From the NCBI GenBank assembly GCA_944366945.1, contig CALVWJ010000006.1, forward strand, positions 1 to 64,000: a DNA stretch of 64,000 nucleotides, in the 5' to 3' direction. The position numbers and the translations under genes are program-made. Positions 24,977 through 34,742 of the stretch are shown here, one piece after another (position 1 is the stretch's first letter; each line of letters begins with the position of its first letter). The stretch is from an uncultured Clostridia bacterium. GTDB taxonomy: Bacteria > Bacillota > Clostridia > Christensenellales > CAG-138. Below the pieces are notes generated by a model. That model saw nothing but the letters and a program-made list of their open reading frames with translations. It made no database searches and was not told the DNA's origin.

Positions 24977-26812
24977 ATGGCAAACGGAAAACAGACCCGC
25001 AGGAAAAGCCGCCAGGCGGTACGCCGCAGAAAATATATCGTTCGCAGGATCATGGTGCTTATTATTTTTCTTGCAGTGCTCGCCGGGCTTACGCTGCTGC
25101 TGATCCGCATTTTTTCGGGGGATATCAAGCCGGGCGGCACAGCAGAGGCAAGCCCGACGCCGGGAGCTTCTCCTACTTTTTCTCCAGAACCTACCACCAC
25201 GCCTGTGCAGGAGTTGCCCGCGGGGCTTGACGTTTCGCCGGCTTCCGCGGATACGCTCTCTCAAATCGGCTTTTCTGCGGAGCTGATGTATAACGGGGAT
25301 GAAACGGAAACGTTCACCCGCGCAGAAACTATAACCTTTGGGAAGGATGAAGATTATACTGCCCTGCGTGGCATTACGACCTATGGTGGTAACAATTACC
25401 GCAATACCTTCACTTATGGTACCCAAACCGTGGTGAATAAGACGTTGACCCGCGTTTGGGATAAAAGCATCGGCTCACTTGACCTGGGCGAGGATGGCGT
25501 ATGGACGGGCATCGGGTGGACAGGGATGCCCGTAATCGTGCAATGGGAAGAAGACGTGCGCCCCTTCCTTGGTGTTTACGATGAATTTAAAACCAAGGAC
25601 GGGTTTACGGAAGTCATTTATCCCGCTATGGATGGGAACATCTATTTCCTTGAACTTTCAACGGGAAAAGCAACCCGTGATCCGCTTTCGCTGGATGTTG
25701 TAATGAAGGGCACGGCAACGCTTGACCCGCGTGGTTACCCGCTTTTGTATATTGGGCAGGGCGCAATGAGCACCAACGAGGAGGGAACACGTGGAGCCTG
25801 GTTTCGGGTAATTTCGCTCATTGAAAACGAAGTGATCTGGTCCTTTGGTGGGCGCGATCCGTTTTCACCTCGTGAATGGCAAGCTTATGACTCTTCTGCA
25901 ATGGTAGATGCTGAAACCGATACGCTCATTGCAGCAGGGGAAAACGGCGTGCTCTATAGTGTAAAGCTCAACAGCACCTTTGATCGGATAAATGGAACGG
26001 TTTCCGTATCCCCGGATCCGCTCGCAAAATATCGCTATACCGCAAATGGCTATGCCGATTCGGATGAAAGCCGTCAGTGGGGAATTGAAAGCTCGCCGGC
26101 ATTTTGGAAAAACTATGCGTTTTTTACCGACAATGGAGGGTATTTGCAGTGCGTGGATCTAAACACGCTTGAAGCCATGTATGCAGTGGACGTTACGGAT
26201 GACAGCGACGCTGGCGTTGTGCTGGAAGAGGATTATGAGCAAGGGACGCTTTTCCTGTATACAGCAAACGCTGTAAGCACGCAAGACGGCATTGAAAACG
26301 GGTTTGGAAAAAGCTATCACCGGAAAATGAACGCATTGACTGGGGAAATCGTTTGGGAAAAAAGCTGGGATGCAGCAACCGGGAGCAGCACTACCAATGG
26401 GGGAACGCTCGCAACACCGCATGTAGGGCGCGGTTCCATATCGGATCTTGTGATTTATAACATGGCAGCTGTTCCCGTGATGGTCGATGGCATTGCAGCC
26501 AATGGCGGCCGCATTATAGCATATGACAAGGACTCGGGCGAAGTGGTCTGGACATATGAGCAGGCGGCGGGATATTGGAGCGCGCCGGTTGTGATTTATG
26601 ATGCGCAGGAGCAAGCATACTTGATCCAGTGTGATCGGGAAGGCATGCTGCGCATGCATGATGCACGCACAGGTGAAGTGCTCGCCGAAGTTGACCTCGG
26701 TTCACGCATTGATGCGACCCCGGCCGTGTTCAACAACATGCTCGTTGTTGGCACGCGCGGATCGGGCGGCAGCGGGGAAAGCCAGAAGATCATTGGCGTA
26801 CGGATTGGCTAA
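24977..26812 (+). CDS. Membrane-anchored PQQ-like beta-propeller protein
   Basis: 611 residues from ATG 24977 (AAGGAGG upstream). A basic cytosolic tail (NGKQTRRKSRQAVRRRKY) precedes one membrane helix at about 26-46, then a Pro/Thr/Ser linker at 55-80. The rest is a secreted propeller with PQQ-like blades, for example GRIIAYDKDSGEVVWTYEQ, LRMHDARTGEVLAEVDL and MDGNIYFLELSTGKA. No PQQ-dehydrogenase active-site residues stand out, so a scaffold or sensor role outside the membrane is more likely than catalysis. It stops one base before the stop of the convergent minus-strand gene. Confidence 0.8.
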   Translation: MANGKQTRRKSRQAVRRRKYIVRRIMVLIIFLAVLAGLTLLLIRIFSGDIKPGGTAEASPTPGASPTFSPEPTTTPVQELPAGLDVSPASADTLSQIGFSAELMYNGDETETFTRAETITFGKDEDYTALRGITTYGGNNYRNTFTYGTQTVVNKTLTRVWDKSIGSLDLGEDGVWTGIGWTGMPVIVQWEEDVRPFLGVYDEFKTKDGFTEVIYPAMDGNIYFLELSTGKATRDPLSLDVVMKGTATLDPRGYPLLYIGQGAMSTNEEGTRGAWFRVISLIENEVIWSFGGRDPFSPREWQAYDSSAMVDAETDTLIAAGENGVLYSVKLNSTFDRINGTVSVSPDPLAKYRYTANGYADSDESRQWGIESSPAFWKNYAFFTDNGGYLQCVDLNTLEAMYAVDVTDDSDAGVVLEEDYEQGTLFLYTANAVSTQDGIENGFGKSYHRKMNALTGEIVWEKSWDAATGSSTTNGGTLATPHVGRGSISDLVIYNMAAVPVMVDGIAANGGRIIAYDKDSGEVVWTYEQAAGYWSAPVVIYDAQEQAYLIQCDREGMLRMHDARTGEVLAEVDLGSRIDATPAVFNNMLVVGTRGSGGSGESQKIIGVRIG

Positions 26813-26813
26813 A

Positions 26814-27179
26814 TTAGAAAAAACATGCGGAAAAAAGAAGGCCCACCCCAAAAGAAGCTGCATTGCAGAGGAACGAAACGGGCAAAAAACGCCGATTTTT
26901 GGCTCCACAAAGGAAATGCAGAAGAAAGCTTTCCGCAAATACAATCAGCAATTCGAACAGAAGCAAGGCATAAAACGGGAAAGGTATTCCCGAAAAATAC
27001 TGTTTTGCATAGAGCGCAAGGTTTAACAAGGGGTTCGTTAAAAGGTTGCAAAGGAGCAGCATGCGCTGCTCCTTCCGCTGTTTTATGCCGCATACATAGG
27101 CAACGCCTGCTTCTACTGCGATGGTAAGAAGAAGCGGAACGGCGTAATAGATGGACGTATAGGCAGCTTTTTGAAACAT
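26814..27179 (-). CDS. Small membrane protein, 121 residues
   Basis: Starts at ATG 27179 with AGGGG upstream. Four hydrophobic segments are visible (IYYAVPLLLTIAVEAGVAYV, LLLCNLLTNPLLNLALY, YALLLFELLIVFAESFLLHF and SFLCNAASFGVGLLF). The NLLTNPLLNL segment followed by a Glu-containing helix resembles a group of small clostridial membrane proteins of unknown function that I recall but cannot name. It is the last gene of a minus-strand trio with an MFS transporter and a 49-residue miniprotein, 75 bases after the latter. No catalytic residues seen. Confidence 0.65.
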   Translation of the reverse strand: MFQKAAYTSIYYAVPLLLTIAVEAGVAYVCGIKQRKEQRMLLLCNLLTNPLLNLALYAKQYFSGIPFPFYALLLFELLIVFAESFLLHFLCGAKNRRFLPVSFLCNAASFGVGLLFSACFF

Positions 27180-27254
27180 TGGCTTACCCCTGCAGCGGTT
27201 TATTGCAATGGCCGTACTGGGCGCTTTCAAATTTATTAGGAATGCAGAGAAGCG

Positions 27255-27404
27255 TTATTGCTTGTTTGATTTTCCCTTTTTTATGGCGCGCACAATCAAA
27301 TATACTGCAAGTGCAACTACCACTATGCCAGCAAGGATTGGCAGAACGCCAAAAGCAAAGAGAAGGCCAGGTGCAGCAACATCCAAAGCAATAGACAGAA
27401 ACAT
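27255..27404 (-). CDS. Single-helix membrane miniprotein, 49 residues
   Basis: Starts at ATG 27404 behind a strong GGAAGGAGG site six bases upstream, 23 bases after the MFS stop. A weakly hydrophobic first helix and a strong second one (LAGIVVVALAVYLIVRAI) are followed by a basic tail, KKGKSNKQ. The strong ribosome binding site and tight spacing argue that it is translated. Function unknown; it may be an accessory subunit of the transporter or an independent membrane peptide. Confidence 0.6.
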   Translation of the reverse strand: MFLSIALDVAAPGLLFAFGVLPILAGIVVVALAVYLIVRAIKKGKSNKQ

Positions 27405-27427
27405 AAAAATTCCTCCTTCCCTAAAAT

Positions 27428-28489
27428 TTAAGCGAGCGGTTTATCTATAGAACGCAAATCCCTTTGCGTAGGTTGCCCGGTTTTTCTGCGAAGGGCAAAA
27501 AACAGCAGCAAAGCCGAACAAAGCGTTGTTGCAAGCATGAGCGGAAGGGGCGCTTTATAGCCATTTGGAAGGGCGTAAAGGGGAGCGGAACCCAAGAAAA
27601 GCGCAAGCGTAGTCAAGCCGAACCCAAGGCCGATATGGCCGGGTAAAGCCGCCATCACGGCGCACAGCGTAAGCGGCATGGAAAGATTAAAAAGGAACAA
27701 TCCGGCATAGACGGCGGGGGAAGCCGAGAAAAAGGTCATCATCAGCCCACCGATGCCTGCACCGAGAAGGCCGACTACCCGCCATGGAACTCGGTGCGCC
27801 ACAATACCACCCCCAAATTTGCCCAGGCAGGACGCGCATGCGCTGAGTAAAATGGGTGCCGCAACGCCTTCGGTAGTTTTGACTGCAAAACCTGCAAACG
27901 AGCGCACGCCGATCGAAATTAGACAGAGCATAATCGCTCCAGTGCCCAAACCTTCCAGAGAAGAAGGATGCCCTTGAACAGGGAATACGGGGCTCCCACC
28001 GGCTCCGCAAAACCAGATGAAGCAGATGCAACCAAGCAGGAGCAGCACGGAAGAAAATGGGGAAAACGCGACAATGCCTTTTCCGCAAAGCGTGCCGAGA
28101 GCAACGCCGAGCGCGCCGGGCGCAACGTAGGTGCCTGCGGCAAATGTATCTTGTGGACATTGCCGAAGCGTTGCTACCGCGCCACCCGCATGGAAGAACG
28201 CATTCCCAATGCCAAGCAAAAGTACACAAGGAAGAGGAAACGCGCACGCAAGAACGCCCCATGCCACCAACCCGCAACCAAGGATGGTAGCGGGGCGCGT
28301 GTCGTTGATCCGATCAAGAAGAGCGCCCAATGGTGCCTGCAGCATAAAGGCCAATGCATTATAACAAAGGATCCAGAAAGGGGCTGAAGCTTGTTGAAAA
28401 GCTGAAAGCCACAGCGCAAAAAAACATGAAAAATCAACTGCAAAATGGGCTGCGGCATGCGCAAAGAGCCGCATATCTAAACGGTGCAT
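27428..28489 (-). CDS. MFS-type transporter
   Basis: 353 residues from ATG 28489 (GGAGG seven bases before); the ten extra upstream codons lack a ribosome binding site. About 11-12 hydrophobic helices are visible. The second carries the inner MFS-like loop APLGALLDRINDTRPA, and the middle has a long polar loop (GAGGSPVFPVQGHPSSLEG). It is short for an MFS protein, close to the lower end of the superfamily. The substrate is unknown. First gene of a minus-strand unit with two small membrane proteins, and divergent from the ABC transporter operon. Confidence 0.75.
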   Translation of the reverse strand: MHRLDMRLFAHAAAHFAVDFSCFFALWLSAFQQASAPFWILCYNALAFMLQAPLGALLDRINDTRPATILGCGLVAWGVLACAFPLPCVLLLGIGNAFFHAGGAVATLRQCPQDTFAAGTYVAPGALGVALGTLCGKGIVAFSPFSSVLLLLGCICFIWFCGAGGSPVFPVQGHPSSLEGLGTGAIMLCLISIGVRSFAGFAVKTTEGVAAPILLSACASCLGKFGGGIVAHRVPWRVVGLLGAGIGGLMMTFFSASPAVYAGLFLFNLSMPLTLCAVMAALPGHIGLGFGLTTLALFLGSAPLYALPNGYKAPLPLMLATTLCSALLLFFALRRKTGQPTQRDLRSIDKPLA

Positions 28490-28635
28490 CTTAGCATACC
28501 TCCACGGAATCCAAATCATGGCTCAATTTAGTATAACATAAATCGTTTGTGAAAAGAATTTGAAATTCGTTGAAAGGGTTGGCGTTTCATGCGGCTTTGC
28601 GGTAAAATAAAAGCGAAAGGAGAAGGGCAGAAAGC

Positions 28636-29337
28636 ATGGCATATATAGTGCTGAAGGATGTAACGAAGCTTTATCATATGGGAGAGGTTACGATTCACGC
28701 TCTTTCGGGTGTGAATTTTGAAATGGAAAAAGGCGAGCTTTGCGTTGTGGTTGGCCCTTCTGGAGCAGGCAAAACGACGCTTTTGAATATCCTTGGGGGT
28801 ATGGATAGCTGTACTTCCGGTGAAATCGTTGTCGATGGCGCGCATATTGAAACCTATGATCGCAAAAAACTGACGGATTATCGCCGGGACATGGTTGGGT
28901 TTGTGTTCCAGTTTTACAACCTGGTGCAGAATCTGACTGCGCTTGAAAACGTGGAGCTTGCCGCGCAGATTTGTAAGCATCCTTTGGAGGCAGAAGCGGT
29001 TTTGCGTGAAGTGGGGTTAGGAGAACGCCTTTCGAATTTCCCTGCCCAGCTTTCGGGCGGCGAACAGCAGCGCGTGGCTATTGCCCGCGCTCTTGCTAAG
29101 AACCCCAAGCTGATGCTTTGCGATGAACCCACAGGAGCGCTTGATTACCAAACAGGTAAGCAGGTGCTTAAGCTTTTGCAGGATACTTGCCATAACGCCA
29201 GTATGACAGTGATTATCATCACGCATAACTCTGCTATCGCACCGATGGCGGATCGTGTTGTGCATGTAAAAAACGGGATGGTCGCTTCGATGGAGGTAAA
29301 TGCCAAACCGACTCCGGTGGAAGAAATCGAATGGTGA
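28636..29337 (+). CDS. ABC transporter ATP-binding protein (MacB/LolD type)
   Basis: 233 residues. Walker [11 protein letters not shown]-loop [13 protein letters not shown], signature [15 protein letters not shown], Walker [13 protein letters not shown] and the H-loop in IITHN are all intact. The length and the FQFYNL motif place it with the LolD/MacB/FtsE class that drives FtsX-type mechanotransmission rather than classical import. It starts after GGAGAAGGG and ends five bases before the permease gene. Together with the secreted third protein it forms a three-gene unit. Confidence 0.95.
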   Translation: MAYIVLKDVTKLYHMGEVTIHALSGVNFEMEKGELCVVVGPSGAGKTTLLNILGGMDSCTSGEIVVDGAHIETYDRKKLTDYRRDMVGFVFQFYNLVQNLTALENVELAAQICKHPLEAEAVLREVGLGERLSNFPAQLSGGEQQRVAIARALAKNPKLMLCDEPTGALDYQTGKQVLKLLQDTCHNASMTVIIITHNSAIAPMADRVVHVKNGMVASMEVNAKPTPVEEIEW

Positions 29338-29341
29338 GTGT

Positions 29342-31849
29342 ATGCTGAAAAAAGGCCTTTTAGTCAAAAACCTGTTTTGCGAGATCTGGAAAACGCGCAT
29401 GCGCTTCCTTTCTATTTTTGCAATCAGCGCGCTTGGCGTTGCCTTTTTTGCCGGCATTCGCGCTACGAGCCCGGATATGATGGATGCCGGGGATGCGCTG
29501 TTTAACCAAAGCAATCTTTCCGATATCAACGTGATGTCAACCGCAGGCCTAACGCCCGATGATATCGAGGCGCTACGTGCCATTGAAGGCGTAGAAGCTG
29601 TATCGCCAGGGCTATATGTAGATGCTATGATGCGCGTTGGCTCCAGCGAGGACATGAATGTGCGTCTTTTATCCATGCCGATTATGGAAAAAGACGAATA
29701 TGGGCAGCTGATTGAACTGATCCCTTCTTATGATATTGATCCAGATCCTGCCTATGAGATGAACACGCTCGAGATCGAATCCGGCCGGCTCCCGCTTTCT
29801 GATAAGGAGGCGGCAGTAGATGCAAAACTGCGGGAAGAACTCGGACTGGAGCTGGGGGATTATGCCACGTTTGAAACAAGCAGCGGAACGGAAACACTGC
29901 GTATTGTGGGGTTTGTGTACAGCCCGAAATACGTTAGCTTAATTGAACGCGGCCTAAGTACCATCGGGAATGGAAACTGCGCGGGCTTCGTTTATGCTTC
30001 CGGCAATGCAATTTCCCGCCTTGGAACAAAGCTTCCGATGCTTGGACTGCTTACAACAGTATACACCCAGGCGGATATCGTTATCAGCGGGAAAGAGGGG
30101 CTTTCTGCATTTTCTGATGCATACCAGGAGCTTGTGGACGCGGTTTCTGCCCGCATAGAGGATTATGCAGAAACGGCTTCTGGAACATGGTATATTCAAG
30201 ACCGCACATCCAACCCCGGTTATTCGGATTATTCTGAAAACACAGAGCGCATTGCAGCAGTTGGCGATGTGTTTCCTGTGATTTTTTTCGTTGTTGCTGC
30301 GCTCGTCAGCCTTACGACCATGACACGCATGGTGGAAGAGCAGCGGATCGAAATGGGCACTTTAAAAGCGCTTGGATACCGCACAACTGCAATCATGATG
30401 AAATATGCAGTATATTCCACAAGTGCGTGCCTGCTGGGAGGATTCCTTGGCGCGGTGGTTGGATTTAAACTCTTGCCTTATGTGATTTTGACCGCGTATT
30501 CGATCATGTATCGCATGCCGAATTTCATGATGCCCTACAGGGTTGATATTGCAACCGTAGCGATTCTTGCCGCAGTTGCCTGCACCGGCATTGCAACAAT
30601 CGCAGCTTCGTTTTCTACGCTTCGCGAAGTGCCCGCGACCCTTATGCGTCCCAAGGCGCCCAAAGCAGGAAAGCGTGTTCTGATTGAGCGGATTGGGTTT
30701 ATCTGGAAACGGCTCAATTTTACGATGAAGGTGACCGTGCGCAACATATTCCGTTACAAGAAGCGGTTTTTCATGAGCATAATCGGCATTGCTGGAAGCT
30801 GCTCGCTGCTTGTGACGGGATTTGGCATAGAGGATTCCATTTTTGGCATCGCGGAATATCAATTTGAAGATATTTGGAAAATGGACATCCAGGCATATAC
30901 CTATGACAGTATGCCGCTTGCAGAGATCCAATCGCTTGCAGAGGAAAGCCCGTCTGCGGAGTATTTCAGCTCACTGATGTTCTGCTACGATTCAGTATGC
31001 GATGCGGGCAGTGGAGATGCGCGCACAGGTAACGTGCATTTGATGGGCGTGCGGGATTATTCGGAAATGGAAGGGAAGATCCAGCTGCATAGCGGCGGGG
31101 TTGAGATCCCGCTTACGGATGATGGCGCTGTTATAACAAAAAAGCTTTCTGAGATTACCGGCACACAGATTGGGGATACCTTAACGCTTTTTTCTGGCTC
31201 TCATGAGTATGAAGTGCGCGTCGCGGGGATTGCTGATAATTATGTATACCATTATGTTTACATGACTGCTGCCTACTATGAGCAGGTAACCGGCAAAACG
31301 ATGGAATATAATGCGTTTATGATCAACCTCAACTGTGCGCCGGAAGAGATCGAAGGCGTGTCAGAAGAGATTTTGACCGACAGCCGGGTCTATACGGTGA
31401 TGACGCTTACGAGCATTTATGATACAATCATGGATTCTTTAGGCATCCTTGATTATATTGTAATCGTGTTGATTGCAGGCTCTGCCCTATTGACGTTTGT
31501 AGTTATGCTCAACCTTACGAACATCAATCTGGAAGAGCGCAAGCGCGAGCTTGCGACACTGCGTGTACTTGGCTTTTATGATCGGGAAATGTATGATTAT
31601 ATATTTAGGGAGAATAATGCGCTTGCGGTGCTTGGTGCAGCGGTTGGGCTGGCACTGGGAAAATTTATGCATGCCTTTATCATACGTACCTGTGAGGTGG
31701 ATATCGTGATGTTCGTGCGGTCCATAAACGCAACGAGCTTCCTATACGCCTTTGTGCTTACGGTAGGCTTCTCGCTGTGCGTGAATCTGATGATGCGCCG
31801 AAAGGTGCGGGCGATCGATATGGTGGAATCCCTTAAGAGCGCGGAATAA
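29342..31849 (+). CDS. FtsX-like ABC transporter permease
   Basis: 835 residues from ATG 29342, the start nearest the ATPase stop. A membrane helix lies near the N-terminus (MRFLSIFAISALGVAFFAGI), followed by a large extracytoplasmic domain. Three helices at about 325-430 form the first FtsX core (ALVSLTTMTRMVEEQRIEMG). A second FtsX core lies at about 470-835, including ELATLRVLGFYDREMYDYIF and the last two helices. Such permeases with MacB-type ATPases usually export or extract peptides or lipids, or relay force to wall enzymes. Eleven bases separate it from the heptad-repeat protein. Confidence 0.92.
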   Translation: MLKKGLLVKNLFCEIWKTRMRFLSIFAISALGVAFFAGIRATSPDMMDAGDALFNQSNLSDINVMSTAGLTPDDIEALRAIEGVEAVSPGLYVDAMMRVGSSEDMNVRLLSMPIMEKDEYGQLIELIPSYDIDPDPAYEMNTLEIESGRLPLSDKEAAVDAKLREELGLELGDYATFETSSGTETLRIVGFVYSPKYVSLIERGLSTIGNGNCAGFVYASGNAISRLGTKLPMLGLLTTVYTQADIVISGKEGLSAFSDAYQELVDAVSARIEDYAETASGTWYIQDRTSNPGYSDYSENTERIAAVGDVFPVIFFVVAALVSLTTMTRMVEEQRIEMGTLKALGYRTTAIMMKYAVYSTSACLLGGFLGAVVGFKLLPYVILTAYSIMYRMPNFMMPYRVDIATVAILAAVACTGIATIAASFSTLREVPATLMRPKAPKAGKRVLIERIGFIWKRLNFTMKVTVRNIFRYKKRFFMSIIGIAGSCSLLVTGFGIEDSIFGIAEYQFEDIWKMDIQAYTYDSMPLAEIQSLAEESPSAEYFSSLMFCYDSVCDAGSGDARTGNVHLMGVRDYSEMEGKIQLHSGGVEIPLTDDGAVITKKLSEITGTQIGDTLTLFSGSHEYEVRVAGIADNYVYHYVYMTAAYYEQVTGKTMEYNAFMINLNCAPEEIEGVSEEILTDSRVYTVMTLTSIYDTIMDSLGILDYIVIVLIAGSALLTFVVMLNLTNINLEERKRELATLRVLGFYDREMYDYIFRENNALAVLGAAVGLALGKFMHAFIIRTCEVDIVMFVRSINATSFLYAFVLTVGFSLCVNLMMRRKVRAIDMVESLKSAE

Positions 31850-31860
31850 GGAGGGAACAA

Positions 31861-33759
31861 ATGAAAAAATCAACGCGAGTTCTTTGCCTGGTGATTGCAG
31901 CAGCGTTTGTCGCAGCTTTGCTGTTTTCGATTGTGATGAGCATTGCATATGCGGAAGGAGAAACGGCAGCTTCCCGCGGTGAAACTGTGTATGTTACAGC
32001 AGATGCGAACGGGAACGTGGAAAGCGTTATTTCAAGCGTTTATCTCAGCAATATTGCAAAAACAGAGACGCTAACGGATTATACCAATTTAACGGGAATT
32101 AAGGCGATTACGACGAATGAACCGCCGGTGATCGATGGGGATGCCGTAACATTCGCTGCAGAAGGGGAGGACGTTTCCTACCAAGGCACTGCGCAAACCA
32201 GCGATCTTCCTTTTTCCGTGCAGATTACCTACTATTTAAACGGAAAAAAGATCGAACCGGAGGAGCTTGCAGGACAAGATGGTCGCCTGCGCATGGAGAT
32301 CACCACGGAAAACCATTTGAAGCATACCGTGGAAATAGATGGGGAGATGACGGAGCTCTATGTGCCGTTCTCCATCGTCAGCATGCTGACATTTGATGAG
32401 AGCTTTTCCGGCGTAACGGCAGATCATGCGAAAGTTTCCATCCAGGCGGGGCAGGTCACGGTGCTCGGCGTGCTCATGCCGGGCTTGGCAGAAAGCTTGG
32501 AGGTAGAACCTGGAGATAAAATCAATGATACGCTCACGGTTGAGGCCACGGTAAAGGATTTCAGCTTTTCCGGCGGCGTATTCATCGGCATGACAGGCAT
32601 TGTGGATCAAAACGATTTATCGGGTATTGAGGATGTTGAAACGCTGATCGATGCGATCGGGGAGCTCAACGATGCTGCTTCCGAGCTTTATAAAGGTGCG
32701 CACAGCCTCGACAACGCAGCTGAAACCTATGCTGAAGGTGTAACCGCATATGTCGAAGGCATCATGCAGGCGATGGATGGGATTGACGAAATGGAAGAGG
32801 GTGTATCGGAACTTTATAGTGGCGCAAGGCTGTTGGCGGATGGATCCGATGAAATCACGGGTGGACTCGAGCAGCTTGCAGAGCAGCTTGCTACGCTTAG
32901 GGGCGCACTCGCTACGATGGAAAGCGGCCAGGTGAGCGAGGAGCTTTATCAGATGCTGCTTCCGTTTGCCTATGAAATTGCGGAAAAAACATTGGAAAAA
33001 TCTGGGAATACGATGCGCGCAGCAATGATTGATAAGCTTAAGGCAGAGATGCCGGAAGGCACGCCGGATGAGACAATTCAAGCGATTGTGAACGCGGTGA
33101 TCCCCGACCATATAGCGCCTAGCGCGGATCTGTCAGAAGCAGAAAAGGCGATTATTGCAAAGCAAGTGGCGGAAATTCTTGCGGAATCCACGAGCGCGCA
33201 AACAATGATTGGACAAGTGGACGCCTTAATTGCCGGCGTCAATCGGCTTGCAGGCGGTTCGGACGAGCTGACAAGCGGCATGAACTCGCTTGCAAGCGGT
33301 CTGCGCCAGTTGAGAGACGGACTTAGGGAATATGGCGATGCCGCAACGGAGCTGGAGGAAAATGGAAATACCCTCGCAGAAGGCGCAGACTCCATTGCAA
33401 GCGGCATTGGGAAGATCGCGAGCGGGCTTCGTACCCTTGCCGATGAAGGCATGCAACAGCTTGTGGATGAAACCTCGGAAATCGACGTATCGCTTTCGAG
33501 AAAGGATGCGCTCGTGGAGCTCTCTCAATCTTATAATGCATTTTCCGCGACGCGTGAGCCTAAAGATGGAACGGTGCAATTTCTGGTATCGACAGCAGAA
33601 ATCGAACCGGAACTTCCCATTGAGCCTAGCCCTTCGCCGGAAGAAACAGAGCCGGCTGATCAAGACGTGCAAACAGAGGAAACTTCCGGGTTTTTTGAGC
33701 GCATTGGGAATTGGTTCGGAGCGGTATTCGAAGGCATTAAGGGCTGGTTCGCCGGATAA
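31861..33759 (+). CDS. Secreted or anchored heptad-repeat protein (YhgE-like)
   Basis: 632 residues. A signal or anchor helix at 7-30 ends in AYAEG. A beta-rich region to about 235 follows, then a long helical part with repeated G-x-x-x-L-x-x-G-A/S heptads. Examples are LYKGAHSLDNAAETYAEG, LYSGARLLADGSDEITGG, LAGGSDELTSGMNSLASG and LAEGADSIASGIGKIASG. This pattern is that of YhgE/Pip-type proteins that accompany ABC exporters. The end is Pro/Glu-rich, then a Trp/Phe-rich amphipathic tail (FFERIGNWFGAVFEG). No second membrane domain is seen, unlike full-length YhgE. Likely the extracytoplasmic partner of the ABC pair. Confidence 0.8.
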   Translation: MKKSTRVLCLVIAAAFVAALLFSIVMSIAYAEGETAASRGETVYVTADANGNVESVISSVYLSNIAKTETLTDYTNLTGIKAITTNEPPVIDGDAVTFAAEGEDVSYQGTAQTSDLPFSVQITYYLNGKKIEPEELAGQDGRLRMEITTENHLKHTVEIDGEMTELYVPFSIVSMLTFDESFSGVTADHAKVSIQAGQVTVLGVLMPGLAESLEVEPGDKINDTLTVEATVKDFSFSGGVFIGMTGIVDQNDLSGIEDVETLIDAIGELNDAASELYKGAHSLDNAAETYAEGVTAYVEGIMQAMDGIDEMEEGVSELYSGARLLADGSDEITGGLEQLAEQLATLRGALATMESGQVSEELYQMLLPFAYEIAEKTLEKSGNTMRAAMIDKLKAEMPEGTPDETIQAIVNAVIPDHIAPSADLSEAEKAIIAKQVAEILAESTSAQTMIGQVDALIAGVNRLAGGSDELTSGMNSLASGLRQLRDGLREYGDAATELEENGNTLAEGADSIASGIGKIASGLRTLADEGMQQLVDETSEIDVSLSRKDALVELSQSYNAFSATREPKDGTVQFLVSTAEIEPELPIEPSPSPEETEPADQDVQTEETSGFFERIGNWFGAVFEGIKGWFAG

Positions 33760-33863
33760 AGCTGCCATACACACCGCTGCAAAGCAAATAGATGCGTGAT
33801 ACATGTGTGCAGCTGTAAAATGAGAATGGCTATGCAGCTGAAATTCCGATTTGGGGAGGAACG

Positions 33864-34742
33864 ATGCTTATCCAATGGTATCCCGGGCATATGGCAAAGG
33901 CGCGCCGTATGCTTGCGGAGAATTTAAAATTGATTGATGTAGTGGTGGAGCTTGTGGACGCGCGCGCGCCGCGCGCTACCCGCAATCCCGATTTTGACGA
34001 CCTTTTTTCTACCAAGCAGCGCGTGATTCTGCTGAACAAAAGCGACCTTGCATCGCCCGCTGAAACCAAGGCTTGGGTGGATCATTACAGGGCTGCGGGC
34101 ATTGGTGCGATGGATTTTGTGGCCACCAATTCTGCAAAGCGCAAGGCTGCGGTTGCTTTGATTGAAAATGCAGCGGCTGAAAAGGTGAGGCGCATGCGCG
34201 AGAAGGGAATCGCTAAGGTTGTGCGTGCCATGGTTGTGGGCATTCCAAACGTAGGAAAGTCCACGTTTATCAACCGCATTGCGGGTGCTTCCCGCGCGCA
34301 GGTGGGGGACAAGCCCGGCGTGACCCGGGCAAAGCAATGGGTAAAGATTTCCCCTTACCTTGAATTGATGGATACGCCCGGCTTGTTATGGCCAAAGCTG
34401 GAAGACGACCGTCTTGCACGGCATCTGGCGTACATCGGCTCGATCAAGGACGATATCATGGATGTGGAGCGCCTTGCAGAAGCGCTGCTGTTTACGCTGT
34501 CGGAGCTTTGTCCTGCCGAATTGGCGGCGCGCTATAAACTGGCGGCGCCGGGCATGACAGGAGAAGCACTCCTCCTGGCGGTAAGCCAAAGCCGTGGATT
34601 CCTTTTGCCGGGGGGTGAAGCAGATACAGAGCGTGCCGCGCGCATTGTACTGGATGAATACCGGGCGGGGAAAATTGCACATGTAACGCTGGATCCAGTC
34701 TTAGAGCCCAGTGAGGATAGTGGCAATGGCGCGGCGCAATGA
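33864..34742 (+). CDS. rbgA: Ribosome biogenesis GTPase RbgA (YlqF)
   Basis: 292 residues, a circularly permuted GTPase. G4 (LLNKSD, about 57) comes before G1 (GIPNVGKST, about 127) and G3 (DTPG, about 171). The N-terminal QWYPGHMAKARR motif is the RbgA hallmark. The C-terminal ANTAR-like helices bind the 50S precursor. RbgA drives late 50S assembly. The gene precedes rnhB with a 17-base overlap, the common Firmicute order. Confidence 0.96.
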   Translation: MLIQWYPGHMAKARRMLAENLKLIDVVVELVDARAPRATRNPDFDDLFSTKQRVILLNKSDLASPAETKAWVDHYRAAGIGAMDFVATNSAKRKAAVALIENAAAEKVRRMREKGIAKVVRAMVVGIPNVGKSTFINRIAGASRAQVGDKPGVTRAKQWVKISPYLELMDTPGLLWPKLEDDRLARHLAYIGSIKDDIMDVERLAEALLFTLSELCPAELAARYKLAAPGMTGEALLLAVSQSRGFLLPGGEADTERAARIVLDEYRAGKIAHVTLDPVLEPSEDSGNGAAQ

